Shown piece after piece: positions 8,501 through 16,570 of a stretch of DNA of 38,137 nucleotides (its first letter is position 1; each line of letters begins with the position of its first letter). The DNA comes from an uncultured Eubacteriales bacterium (GTDB taxonomy: Bacteria; Bacillota; Clostridia; Saccharofermentanales; Fastidiosipilaceae). A program made the position numbers and the translations under genes. The stretch is taken from the NCBI GenBank assembly GCA_902373515.1, contig CABKML010000015.1, positions 1 to 38,137 of the forward strand. The letters run 5' to 3'. Below the pieces are notes generated by a model, which was not told the origin of the DNA, searched no databases, and worked only from the letters and a program-made list of their open reading frames with translations.

Positions 8501-9844
8501 ATGCTAAACTTAGATGCTAAAACATTGAATCAGTTCAAAGAACGTTATGAAGCCGATAAGCAGAGCCTGGCTGTCGCCGGCGCAATTGCCAAAGTTGGCC
8601 TGAATGATGCTTCTGTTAATCCGGAAGTTCTGCGCCGTCATACTTTTGTCTTTTCTGAAGAGCCGAAAATCGGTAAAATCACCAATCAGAAATCATCCGG
8701 ACGTTGCTGGATGTTCTCCGCTTTGAATGTTGCCCGCTTGGATATTATGCAAAAATTCAATATGGAAACTTTCGAGTTTTCTCAAGCCTACACATTCTTT
8801 TATGATAAGTTGGAGAAAGCCAATTATTTCCTGGAATCAATTTTGGAAACGTTGGATGAAACAACAGATTCCCGCTTGATTAAGCATTTGTTGCAAGCTC
8901 CGGTGCAGGACGGCGGACAGTGGGATATGTTCAAGGGTATTTTGGCTAAATACGGTTGCGTGCCCAAAGAATTAATGCCGGAAACTTTCCACTCTTCCAA
9001 TTCTTCCAGAATGGCTGCTTATTTAACCACAATGTTGCGCTCCTTTGCCTGCGAGTTAAGAACACAGCATTTTACTGCCGGTAAAACAGCAGAAGAATTA
9101 AGAGAAGCCAAAGCCGAAATGCTCTACAAAGTATACAATTTGCTGGTAAAGTGCTTAGGTCAGCCGCCGGTGAAATTCAGCTATGCTTATCGTAACAAGG
9201 ACAAGAAATATGTCCGTTTGCCGGAAACTACACCGCAGGAATTTTTCCGTACTTATGTTGCTTGGGATTTGGAGAATATGGTGTCATTAATTAATGCGCC
9301 GACGGCGGATAAGCCTTACGGTCATACCTACACCGTTAAATTCTTAGGCTCAGTCAAAGAGGCCGCTCCGATTTGCTATCTCAATGTTCCGATTGATGTT
9401 TTGAAACAAGTTGCCGTTGCTTCCATCAAAGACGGTCATCCGGTCTGGTTCGGCTGTGATGTCGGGAAAAATCTGCTCGGCAAAGAGGGAATCATGGATT
9501 TGGACAGCTTCAATTATGATTTAACTGTGGGCGAATATCAGCACATGAACAAGGCGGAACGCTTGGACTACAGCGAATCGTTATTGACCCACGCCATGGT
9601 TTTGGCCGGTGTGGATTTGGACGAAAACGGCAAGTCTTTGACGTGGAAGGTGGAAAACTCTTGGGGTAAAGACGTCGGCAAAGACGGTATTTATTCAATG
9701 AGCGATGCCTGGTTTGATGAGTATACTTACCAAATTATGGTTAATAAAAAGTATGTGCCGCAAGAATACTTGGCCGCCTTGCAGGAAAAACCGAAGGAAC
9801 TTGAACCTTGGGACCCGTTCGGTGCCTTGGCGATGATGCAATAA
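8501..9844 (+). CDS. pepC: Aminopeptidase C (C1B papain-like peptidase)
   Basis: Cytoplasmic cysteine aminopeptidase of the bleomycin hydrolase family, normally a hexamer that trims peptides from the N-terminus. The catalytic triad is complete: C69 in KSSGRCWMFSALN, H364 in LLTHAMVLAG and N386 in KVENSWGKD. The length of 447 residues is normal for PepC. There is no signal peptide, consistent with a cytosolic role. GAGGAAGG sits seven bases before the ATG. Upstream is a good promoter and downstream a strong terminator (9867-9906), so this is a single-gene transcript. Confidence 0.95.
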   Translation: MLNLDAKTLNQFKERYEADKQSLAVAGAIAKVGLNDASVNPEVLRRHTFVFSEEPKIGKITNQKSSGRCWMFSALNVARLDIMQKFNMETFEFSQAYTFFYDKLEKANYFLESILETLDETTDSRLIKHLLQAPVQDGGQWDMFKGILAKYGCVPKELMPETFHSSNSSRMAAYLTTMLRSFACELRTQHFTAGKTAEELREAKAEMLYKVYNLLVKCLGQPPVKFSYAYRNKDKKYVRLPETTPQEFFRTYVAWDLENMVSLINAPTADKPYGHTYTVKFLGSVKEAAPICYLNVPIDVLKQVAVASIKDGHPVWFGCDVGKNLLGKEGIMDLDSFNYDLTVGEYQHMNKAERLDYSESLLTHAMVLAGVDLDENGKSLTWKVENSWGKDVGKDGIYSMSDAWFDEYTYQIMVNKKYVPQEYLAALQEKPKELEPWDPFGALAMMQ

Positions 9845-9866
9845 TTGTTGCAGAGATAATATAATA

Positions 9867-9906
9867 ACGGCGTAAGCGGAATTTTTGCTGCTTACGCCGT
9901 TTTTTT
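9867..9906 (+). terminator. Intrinsic terminator of pepC
   Basis: An 11-bp perfect stem (ACGGCGTAAGC at 9867-9877 against GCTTACGCCGT at 9890-9900), a 12-base loop and then six T residues, 22 bases after the pepC stop. Confidence 0.92.
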
Positions 9907-9984
9907 ATAATAATATTAATTGTGTTACTTCAGCTCCGTATCCAAATAACTGAAACGATCATACATATCGCTGCCCATCTTAAA

Positions 9985-11412
9985 TTATTGTGCGGGAAGT
10001 AAAAGTAAAGATTTCACAGCTAAAGTAGAGGTAGCAAAAGCCGCAAGTAAATTGAACCCGCCGCAAGCAGCATCTATATCCAGAAGTTCACCGACAATAT
10101 GGACGTTGGCGGCAGCTTTACAGGCCATGGTATTCGGGTCAATACAAGTACGTTTAATCCCGCCTGAAGTAACTTGGGCATGAAGTAAATCGGCAACATG
10201 CCAATCAACGCTGTGCCAGTGACAGAAAACTTCAAGAAAATCCGCACCTTCGGCGGCGGTTAAATATTTAACCGGCATAGTCGTTTGATGCCGATATTTT
10301 TGCGTAAGCAGCTTTTCCCGAATGGAATTTTGCAAACGTTCCGGTAAGGGCAAATTTTGTTTCAACCATAGCCCTAACGGCCTTTTATCCCCTTCATGAA
10401 TCGCCTGTTTTAATTTTTCCGACACATCCTTAATTAAGTCGGCCGGTAACCAAGTGACGGTTAAGGCGTTATCCTCCGCTTTTTCTCGGAGAAATCTTGC
10501 CAGATTCATGGCACAGGGCCCGGAAAATCCCTTTTTATTAATCAGCAGGTCGCCCTGCAGCGATTGACGTTTCAAGCGTTGATAACGGCGTTCTTCTTCC
10601 TTAGTTAAACGGGAGAATGTTTCCCAGGTTAAAGTCACATCAGTCAGACTTATTCCTTGTAAATCGGCTAGAGGAAAGTTATTTTGCTGTAAAGCGGCCA
10701 GAGCCGGTTTCGCCGGATAAGCCGAACAATTAAACTGTTTATTAGCTGTAAGCATTTTGAGAAAAGCACCGTCGGAACCGGTTTTGGGGTAGCTTGCTCC
10801 ACCTGTTGCCAAAATCGCGGCCTTAGTGATAAATGTATGCTTGCTGCCCGGAAGAATAATTTGCTGTTGCCCGTCCATACTTATATCCGTAATTTTTTCA
10901 GAATAATAAATGGTAGAGAGGGGGTTAGCTAAGGCTGTATGTAATAGTTTACTTGTAACTTCTTTGGCCTGATTGGATTTAGGGTACAGTCTTCCCTGCT
11001 CGTCGTAGTATGTAGCTATATCCATGGAATAAAGGAGAGAACGCAGGAGAGACGGCGTCAGATATTGGCGCGCTTTACGCAAGAAGTCTTTGGCGGCAAA
11101 ATATTTTGCCGCTAAAAGTTCTTCGGTAAGATTGGTGGCCAAATTAGCTCTTTGTCCGCCGGTTAAATTCAGCTTTTTACCTACCTGCTCCTGACCTTCA
11201 ATGAGAGAAATTTTCAAGTTGGCGGCAAGCGTGAACTTAGTTAAATCCGCTTGCCAGAGGTCTTTTACTTCCGCTTCCACATAAGGGCGATTCAAAGCTT
11301 CAAGAAATTTGCCGTTACGCAGTAAGGTAATTAAAGCGGCGGCAAACAAACCGCCGGCGCCCATGCCGACAATGGCCAAATCTGAGGTAATCTGCTTGCG
11401 GTTCAAGTCCAT
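9985..11412 (-). CDS. HI0933/BaiN-type flavoprotein (NAD(P)/FAD-dependent)
   Basis: A 475-residue flavoprotein of the HI0933-like family (PF03486). The N-terminal dinucleotide-binding motif is GMGAGG (16-21). ILATGGASYPKTGSDG is the usual ATGG-SYP-TG-G signature. The C-terminus has TSGGIK and CGGFNLLAAFATS, which corresponds to the FAD-contacting GG-N-L motif. Two oddities are visible. About 30 extra residues separate the first beta-alpha unit from the second strand. The normally strict G-G-R-C-N motif reads TGGQRANLATN. Substrates of this family are mostly unknown; BaiN acts in bile acid dehydroxylation, but family membership alone does not imply that. The frame continues for 19 codons past the stop (see findings). 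It lies 66 bases downstream of the acyl-CoA synthetase gene and may share its transcript. Confidence 0.88.
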   Translation of the reverse strand: MDLNRKQITSDLAIVGMGAGGLFAAALITLLRNGKFLEALNRPYVEAEVKDLWQADLTKFTLAANLKISLIEGQEQVGKKLNLTGGQRANLATNLTEELLAAKYFAAKDFLRKARQYLTPSLLRSLLYSMDIATYYDEQGRLYPKSNQAKEVTSKLLHTALANPLSTIYYSEKITDISMDGQQQIILPGSKHTFITKAAILATGGASYPKTGSDGAFLKMLTANKQFNCSAYPAKPALAALQQNNFPLADLQGISLTDVTLTWETFSRLTKEEERRYQRLKRQSLQGDLLINKKGFSGPCAMNLARFLREKAEDNALTVTWLPADLIKDVSEKLKQAIHEGDKRPLGLWLKQNLPLPERLQNSIREKLLTQKYRHQTTMPVKYLTAAEGADFLEVFCHWHSVDWHVADLLHAQVTSGGIKRTCIDPNTMACKAAANVHIVGELLDIDAACGGFNLLAAFATSTLAVKSLLLLPAQ

Positions 11413-11435
11413 AAAATTCTCTGTTAATAGTGAAA

Positions 11436-11461
11436 CTGCCGCACCGGTTACAGTACGGCAG
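11436..11461 (-). terminator. Hairpin between acyl-CoA synthetase and flavoprotein genes
   Basis: On the minus strand a 9-bp stem with one G-U pair (11453-11461 against 11436-11444) and an 8-base loop is followed only by TTTCACT. The U tract is poor, so it may be a partial terminator or an mRNA-processing hairpin. Confidence 0.35.
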
Positions 11462-11478
11462 AGAAATTTGTTCAGTTG

Positions 11479-13506
11479 TTATGCTTGGGTGTCATCCACA
11501 GCTGTCGGCAAATAAGAACCGTTAAGTTCCTTGAGGGTGCTGTTTAGGGCTTCAAGACTTGCGTGCGTACGCTCAATTTCTTTCGCTCGTTTGATTTTGA
11601 GAGTAGTTGTCATCAAGAAATCGTCCAAAGTAAATACTATATAGCGAATATATTTGTAAACGGCCAATTGCTCATTCAGCTTGGAGATTTCAGCCAATAA
11701 ATATTCTTTGACAGCTGTGAGATTGATTTTCAATGTCGGATCAAGTTCACCTTCCAGACAGGAAGAAGGCAGCGTTTCGGGATTGAGTTGTAATTTCGCA
11801 ACAATATCTATTTGTTCTCTGCTGTTGCCTTCACCCCAGCACAAGGCGTTTTTGATACCGGGTATATGACATAATTTAGCTTCAATCTCTTCCGGGAAAA
11901 CTTTTTTGCCGTTCGTTAAAACAATCATCGACTTAATGCGGCCGGTAATGTAAAGACAGCCCTGATCGTTCAGATAGCCGACATCACCTGTATGCAGCCA
12001 ACCTTCGGCATCTATAGTCTGCGCAGTTTCTTCTGCGTTATCGAAGTAGCCCAACATCACATTTTTACCGCGGACGCAGATTTCACCTTTCAAAGGTTCA
12101 TTGGCCGGATAGAGGAAACGTAAAAAATTAAATTTGTTCAGGCCGCTGTTATCGCCCTTGTTTTCGTAGTAACTCGGTTTCTCATCCGACAAAATCTGCA
12201 ACTCCAAATCGGCGCAAACCAAGCCGACGGAACCTAACATATTAATGTTCTGATTATTGCAGGAAATTAAAGGAGCAGCTTCCGTTAAGCCGTAACCGGT
12301 CCACAACTCTATACCGATGTCGTTAAAGAAGTTGGAAATAGCCGGATCTAAAGCGGCAGCGCCGACAACCATCCAATGCAAATCACCCAGTTGTTCAATA
12401 ATTTGTTTGAAAATCACCCGGCGATTATCCATACCTAACTTCAACATACTGTTGGAAGCCATACGGGCAATTTCAATCTGGCGTTGCTTCTTTTGCTTAA
12501 CTATACCGCGCCAAATCTGTTTATACAAAGCTTCGACAATAGCCGGAACACAGAGAATAATCTGAATTTGCCAATCTTTCAAATTGTAAGCGGCGTAACG
12601 CAAGTTATCGTTGATATGAATAGCTATACCGTAATTCCAAAAACCGTACATACCGCAGGTGTTTTCAAAAGTGTGATGTAAGGGCAGCAGGGATAAAGCT
12701 CTTGAACCGACCGGAATTTTCAGCAGTCTGGCAGCCTGACCGGAATTGAAAGCAATATTTCGATGACTCAAAAGTACGCCCTTGGATTGGGAAGAAGTAC
12801 CGGAAGTGAAGATTAAAGAGGCCGGAGCATCAGGGTCGAGAGCAATTTGAGCAAAACGATGATCACCGGCAGCTATTGCCGCATAACCGGCCTGCAGAAT
12901 ATCTGAAAAAGCCAGAAAACGCCGATCTTCCTGCTGCAAAGTATGCGCCAGCTCGCAATCGTCGAGGACAATCAGAGTTTTCAAAGAATCAACCTCGGCA
13001 ATAACCGATTTAACCAAGTCGTAATGTTTGGCATCAAAGGCCAGAATATCAACGGCAGCGCGTTGCAACAGTACTTTCAGTTCGTTAAGAGACAATTGCT
13101 TATCCAAAGGCACGGAAACACCTAAACCGAATAAAGTCGCATTGTGCTGCACGATCCATTGATAAGAGTTTTCCCCGATTACGCCGATGCGATGTCTTTG
13201 TTCATCCAAGGAGACGGTAGAACCGGCCGAACCGTAATCAGCCGGCTTATCAACAGGGGATGCGGGAGATTTAACGGCATAATCCGGCGGCAATTTTACA
13301 AGTCCCAGTTGCAAAAAACCTGTTCCCAGAGCTTGAATATCGTCCTGTAAATTTTGATAAGTTTTATGTACGCAGGCCCCCTTTGCCTGCAGGCGATAAA
13401 TGTAGGCGTCATTATTGCCGTATTGGCTGACACAGTAATTCAGGAGTGCCCGTAAATCCGAGAAAACCGGATGTTCGACATAAGTTTTGCCTTTTATATA
13501 ATTCAT
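11479..13506 (-). CDS. Long-chain acyl-CoA synthetase (AMP-forming)
   Basis: A 675-residue member of the adenylate-forming superfamily that activates a fatty acid to acyl-AMP and then acyl-CoA. The phosphate-binding loop is FTSGTSSQSKG (about 233-243). The adenine motif is YGLTEAAP. The Asp-containing motif is GWLHTGDVGYL, and the hinge is GRIKSMIVLTNGKKVFPEE with the typical Lys. A charged, Pro-rich insertion follows the first 70 residues. There are no added carrier or reductase domains. Start choice: the ATG at 13506 has AGGATGG eight bases upstream; the ATG four codons earlier lies directly on that site. The C-terminal TTLKIKRAKE contains the last catalytic Lys region. Confidence 0.88.
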   Translation of the reverse strand: MNYIKGKTYVEHPVFSDLRALLNYCVSQYGNNDAYIYRLQAKGACVHKTYQNLQDDIQALGTGFLQLGLVKLPPDYAVKSPASPVDKPADYGSAGSTVSLDEQRHRIGVIGENSYQWIVQHNATLFGLGVSVPLDKQLSLNELKVLLQRAAVDILAFDAKHYDLVKSVIAEVDSLKTLIVLDDCELAHTLQQEDRRFLAFSDILQAGYAAIAAGDHRFAQIALDPDAPASLIFTSGTSSQSKGVLLSHRNIAFNSGQAARLLKIPVGSRALSLLPLHHTFENTCGMYGFWNYGIAIHINDNLRYAAYNLKDWQIQIILCVPAIVEALYKQIWRGIVKQKKQRQIEIARMASNSMLKLGMDNRRVIFKQIIEQLGDLHWMVVGAAALDPAISNFFNDIGIELWTGYGLTEAAPLISCNNQNINMLGSVGLVCADLELQILSDEKPSYYENKGDNSGLNKFNFLRFLYPANEPLKGEICVRGKNVMLGYFDNAEETAQTIDAEGWLHTGDVGYLNDQGCLYITGRIKSMIVLTNGKKVFPEEIEAKLCHIPGIKNALCWGEGNSREQIDIVAKLQLNPETLPSSCLEGELDPTLKINLTAVKEYLLAEISKLNEQLAVYKYIRYIVFTLDDFLMTTTLKIKRAKEIERTHASLEALNSTLKELNGSYLPTAVDDTQA

Positions 13507-13553
13507 AGTGTTAACCATCCTAAGTTAAATTCGTGGCGGCGCACGTTTAGCTT

Positions 13554-13562
13554 ATTTTAGCA
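13554..13562 (-). promoter_or_regulatory. Extended -10 element for the acyl-CoA synthetase gene
   Basis: On the minus strand TGC-TAAAAT, identical to the element before galT, lies about 50 bases ahead of the start codon. No good -35 is seen. Confidence 0.4.
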
Positions 13563-13610
13563 TTATTTAAGCCGCTATGTTGAAATAAGCATAAAGAAAA
13601 GTTTGTATAA

Positions 13611-13645
13611 TAAAAAGCACGGCGATACCTTTGTGGTACCGCCGT
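13611..13645 (-). terminator. Intrinsic terminator of malQ
   Basis: On the minus strand an 11-bp stem with one non-Watson-Crick position (13635-13645 against 13619-13629) and a 5-base loop is followed by GCTTTTTATT. It lies 34 bases after the malQ stop. Confidence 0.85.
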
Positions 13646-13678
13646 AGTTGCTTGGTAAGTTAAGCTTGCAAGCAGAAC

Positions 13679-15160
13679 TTAACGTTTGTATAAATCCATG
13701 AAGTAAGCGACTCGTTTCGCAATATCGTCGGTTAAAGCGCCGCGTTGCATCCGCCAGACCCAGTTATTACCCATAGTAGCCGGCAAATTTATTCTGCCTT
13801 CGCTGCCCAGACCTAACAAGTCCTGCACCTGGACAACGGCCAAATTGCTGACTGTTGCCCAAGCGGCACGCATCATACCCCAGTTATAGCCTTCATTATC
13901 ATCAATATGCAGATACTCCCGCGCATATTGCACAACATCCTGCGGTACTTCCTGCATCCAACCGTAAACGGTATTATTATCATGCGTACCGATATAGACA
14001 CAAGAATTCTTAATATAATTATGCGGTAAATAATCGGCATTTTCGTTGCGATTGAAGAAAGCGAATTCCAAAACATACATACCGGGCAAACCGGAATCGG
14101 CTAATAATTTTTCCATCGACTCCGTGACAAAACCCAAATTTTCGGCAATCATTTCATTTTGCGGGAAGCACTCTTTGATTCTTTGGAAAAATTTCAAGCC
14201 GGGACCTTCGCACCATCTGCCGTTTCTGGCCGTAGATTCGCCGAACGGTACGGCGTAGAAAGCGTCGAAACCGCGGAAATGATCCAAGCGCAAAACTTGA
14301 TAAATTTGAAATTGATGTGCTAAACGTTCCATCCACCAGGAGAAATTATCCGCTGCCATTTTCTCCCAGTTGTACAAAGGATTACCCCACAACTGACCGT
14401 CGGGTGAGAAACCGTCGGGCGGGCAGCCGGCAACTTCAGTCGGATTTAAATTGCCGTCCAGGAGAAATTGCCCGACATTGGACCATACATCGACGCTGTC
14501 GGCGGCAACATAAATAGGCAAATCCCCGATGAAGCGGATTCCGTGCTCCTCTGCATATTGTCTCAAAGCATACCATTGGCGGAAGAAAAGATATTGAATA
14601 GCTTGCCAATAATAAACTTCCTGTCCCAGTTCATTCATCCAGTTGGAGACTTTATCTTCACTGTAATAGCGATAATATTCATCCCAACTTTGCCAGGGAC
14701 GTCCGTTGAACTTCTGCTTCAAAGCCATGAACAGAGCGTAGTTGTTCAGCCATTTCTGCTCTTTTTGCACAAAATTTTGAAAATCCGCTTGGAGGGAGTG
14801 GTGCCGCAAATTATCGCAGGCAATGCGCAAAACTTTAATTCTTTCATTATATAAGATACCGTAGTTAACTTTCGTTTCATCGTCGAACCAATGAATGTGT
14901 TGATAATCGTCAGGTTTAAGCAGACCGGAATTGCTCAAATCGTCAAGATCGATCCAATAAGGATTACCGGCAAACGTTGAATATGATTGATACGGCGAAT
15001 CTCCGTAACCTGTAGGACAAACCGGCAAAATTTGCCAATATTTTTGTTTGGACGTTTGTAAAAAATTAACGAAATTACGTGCTTCTTGCCCCATTGTGCC
15101 GACGCCGTAAGGTGACGGTAAGGAAGTAATCGGCATTAATAAACCTGCTGAACGCTGCAT
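13679..15160 (-). CDS. malQ: 4-alpha-glucanotransferase (amylomaltase)
   Basis: GH77 enzyme that transfers maltodextrin segments between chains, in cytoplasmic glycogen or maltose metabolism. At 493 residues from the start at 15160 it has the normal bacterial length and opens with RSAGLLMPITSLPSPYGVG. The three GH77 carboxylates are present: nucleophile D293 in VLRLDHFRGF, acid/base E340 in EMIAENLGFV, and D394 in GTHDNNT. AAAGAGG sits eight bases before this ATG. A longer frame back to 15247 would overlap the promoter and is not expected to be translated. It stands alone, with its own promoter and terminator; no phosphorylase or maltose transporter is linked. Confidence 0.96.
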   Translation of the reverse strand: MQRSAGLLMPITSLPSPYGVGTMGQEARNFVNFLQTSKQKYWQILPVCPTGYGDSPYQSYSTFAGNPYWIDLDDLSNSGLLKPDDYQHIHWFDDETKVNYGILYNERIKVLRIACDNLRHHSLQADFQNFVQKEQKWLNNYALFMALKQKFNGRPWQSWDEYYRYYSEDKVSNWMNELGQEVYYWQAIQYLFFRQWYALRQYAEEHGIRFIGDLPIYVAADSVDVWSNVGQFLLDGNLNPTEVAGCPPDGFSPDGQLWGNPLYNWEKMAADNFSWWMERLAHQFQIYQVLRLDHFRGFDAFYAVPFGESTARNGRWCEGPGLKFFQRIKECFPQNEMIAENLGFVTESMEKLLADSGLPGMYVLEFAFFNRNENADYLPHNYIKNSCVYIGTHDNNTVYGWMQEVPQDVVQYAREYLHIDDNEGYNWGMMRAAWATVSNLAVVQVQDLLGLGSEGRINLPATMGNNWVWRMQRGALTDDIAKRVAYFMDLYKR

Positions 15161-15214
15161 AAACAAAACCTCTTTCAATTGATAACAATCAAACTTATTG
15201 TCCGTTGTGCTATT

Positions 15215-15244
15215 ATTGTAGTAAATTTTCAGTCGTTTTGGCAA
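15215..15244 (-). promoter_or_regulatory. Promoter of malQ
   Basis: On the minus strand TTGCCA (15239-15244) and TACAAT (15215-15220) are 18 bases apart, and the -10 lies 54 bases ahead of the chosen malQ start codon. Confidence 0.65.
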
Positions 15245-15284
15245 CATTTAAAGTATTTTTTTAGCTAAAGTAGAGAATTGATTT

Positions 15285-16562
15285 ATGATAAATACACAAG
15301 AACAAGAGAATTTACAGGCAAATGTCGAAGAATTGAAGCAGCCGGAAGCATTTATGCAGATAAGAAACAAGGGCGATTTTGAACCTTTGGTGGATATTCC
15401 CGAGCCGAACTTAATCAATTTAATGAAATTCGGTAAGATTGATGAGCGGAAAAGGCGGCAGGAACAGCAAAGTATGCAAAACCGGGAAGCAGCCTTACCT
15501 TTGCAACCGCAAAAGAAAGCGTTGAAGATCAACGTCGATGTGCCGCCAGTGACTATGGATACTCCGATTAAACGGGGAAAAGTAGGGCGCAAAAAAAGGA
15601 AAACAGGCGGCAAACGGGTCTGGCTGATACCGCTTATAATTTCGTTACTCCTGCTGCTGCTTATTGCCGGAATTCTGCTGTTACGTCGTTATAAGCAGGA
15701 AACACCGATGAATTTTCAGAAACGTCTAAGTAAATATGAACGCTCTTTAGTAGCAGCAGCCAGAGAAACGGGCGTCTGGCCGTCAGTTACGGCAGCGCAG
15801 CTTTATATTGAAGCGGGTGACGGTCCCAACAAACTGGCCGATTGGGATAATAACGGCTTCGGTTTGAAATGGCATGATAATATGGCGCGCCGCCATCGCA
15901 ACGCCGCCTGGCCGGTGACATACGAAACGAAAGAGTATATTGACGGAGAATATATAACAATTGATGACCTTTTCGGGAAATTTGCCAATTTTGAGATCGG
16001 AATATTCGAACATGACCGTATCTGGTGGAACGGCTATCACGAGGAAGCTCGGGAAGTGCTGATGAATCTGGCGGACGGAACAAGAGAACAGTTCATTGCA
16101 GCTATTTTGCATTATGCCACCGACCCGTCTTATCGAGCGGCTATTACTAAAGTGATTAAAGAACAGAAATTGGATTATTTGGATAAATTGGCTTTCCCCG
16201 ACGGTAAACGCCTGCGCGCCGGCTTCCCGGATTTGCAAAGACGGGAAGAGCAGGAAGCTTTGGAAGATTTTGTCAAAAGAAGAGATGAAAAAGCGGCCGC
16301 AGAAGCAGCCGAAAAAGCCGGAAAAAAATCCCGCTCGCAGCAAGCGGACAAAAATCAGGGACAAAATGCAAGTAAACCGGCAGCGACAATAAGTCGAAAA
16401 AAATTAAAAGAGGAAGTAAAAGCCTTGCCGGATGAACAAAAAACGGAGATATTGCAAACAGTCAAAGAAAAAATGTTCCGTCAAATCGGGCAATATCCGG
16501 ATGACGGCTATAATGTAAAGAATCTGGTTAGCAAAAACTTACAACAGGCGTTGACAAGGTAG
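15285..16562 (+). CDS. Membrane-anchored endo-beta-N-acetylglucosaminidase
   Basis: A 425-residue type II membrane protein. A charged cytoplasmic region (1-110) ends in KRGKVGRKKRK. One transmembrane helix follows (about 112-133), then a glucosaminidase domain (PF01832, FlgJ/LytG type, about 145-290) facing outward. AAQLYIEAGDG with E176 as likely general acid and ADWDNNGFGLKW are the family hallmarks. The C-terminal ~110 residues are Lys/Glu/Ala-rich and probably helical. The family cleaves the GlcNAc-MurNAc glycan strand. Its stop is only eight bases ahead of murT, so hydrolase and lipid II amidation genes are on one message. The start has a weak ribosome site (GTAGAG). Confidence 0.82.
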   Translation: MINTQEQENLQANVEELKQPEAFMQIRNKGDFEPLVDIPEPNLINLMKFGKIDERKRRQEQQSMQNREAALPLQPQKKALKINVDVPPVTMDTPIKRGKVGRKKRKTGGKRVWLIPLIISLLLLLLIAGILLLRRYKQETPMNFQKRLSKYERSLVAAARETGVWPSVTAAQLYIEAGDGPNKLADWDNNGFGLKWHDNMARRHRNAAWPVTYETKEYIDGEYITIDDLFGKFANFEIGIFEHDRIWWNGYHEEAREVLMNLADGTREQFIAAILHYATDPSYRAAITKVIKEQKLDYLDKLAFPDGKRLRAGFPDLQRREEQEALEDFVKRRDEKAAAEAAEKAGKKSRSQQADKNQGQNASKPAATISRKKLKEEVKALPDEQKTEILQTVKEKMFRQIGQYPDDGYNVKNLVSKNLQQALTR

Positions 16563-16570
16563 GTGAAAAT

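Noticed and set aside
9985..11412. Naming the flavoprotein baiN (bile acid dehydroxylation)
   Set aside because: Only family-level similarity is visible, no other bai genes are present, and one conserved motif is altered.
15783..16364. Long minus-strand frame (193 codons) opposite the glucosaminidase gene
   Set aside because: The plus-strand protein has clear glucosaminidase motifs; the opposite frame is Phe/Ile-rich shadow sequence without a start signal.
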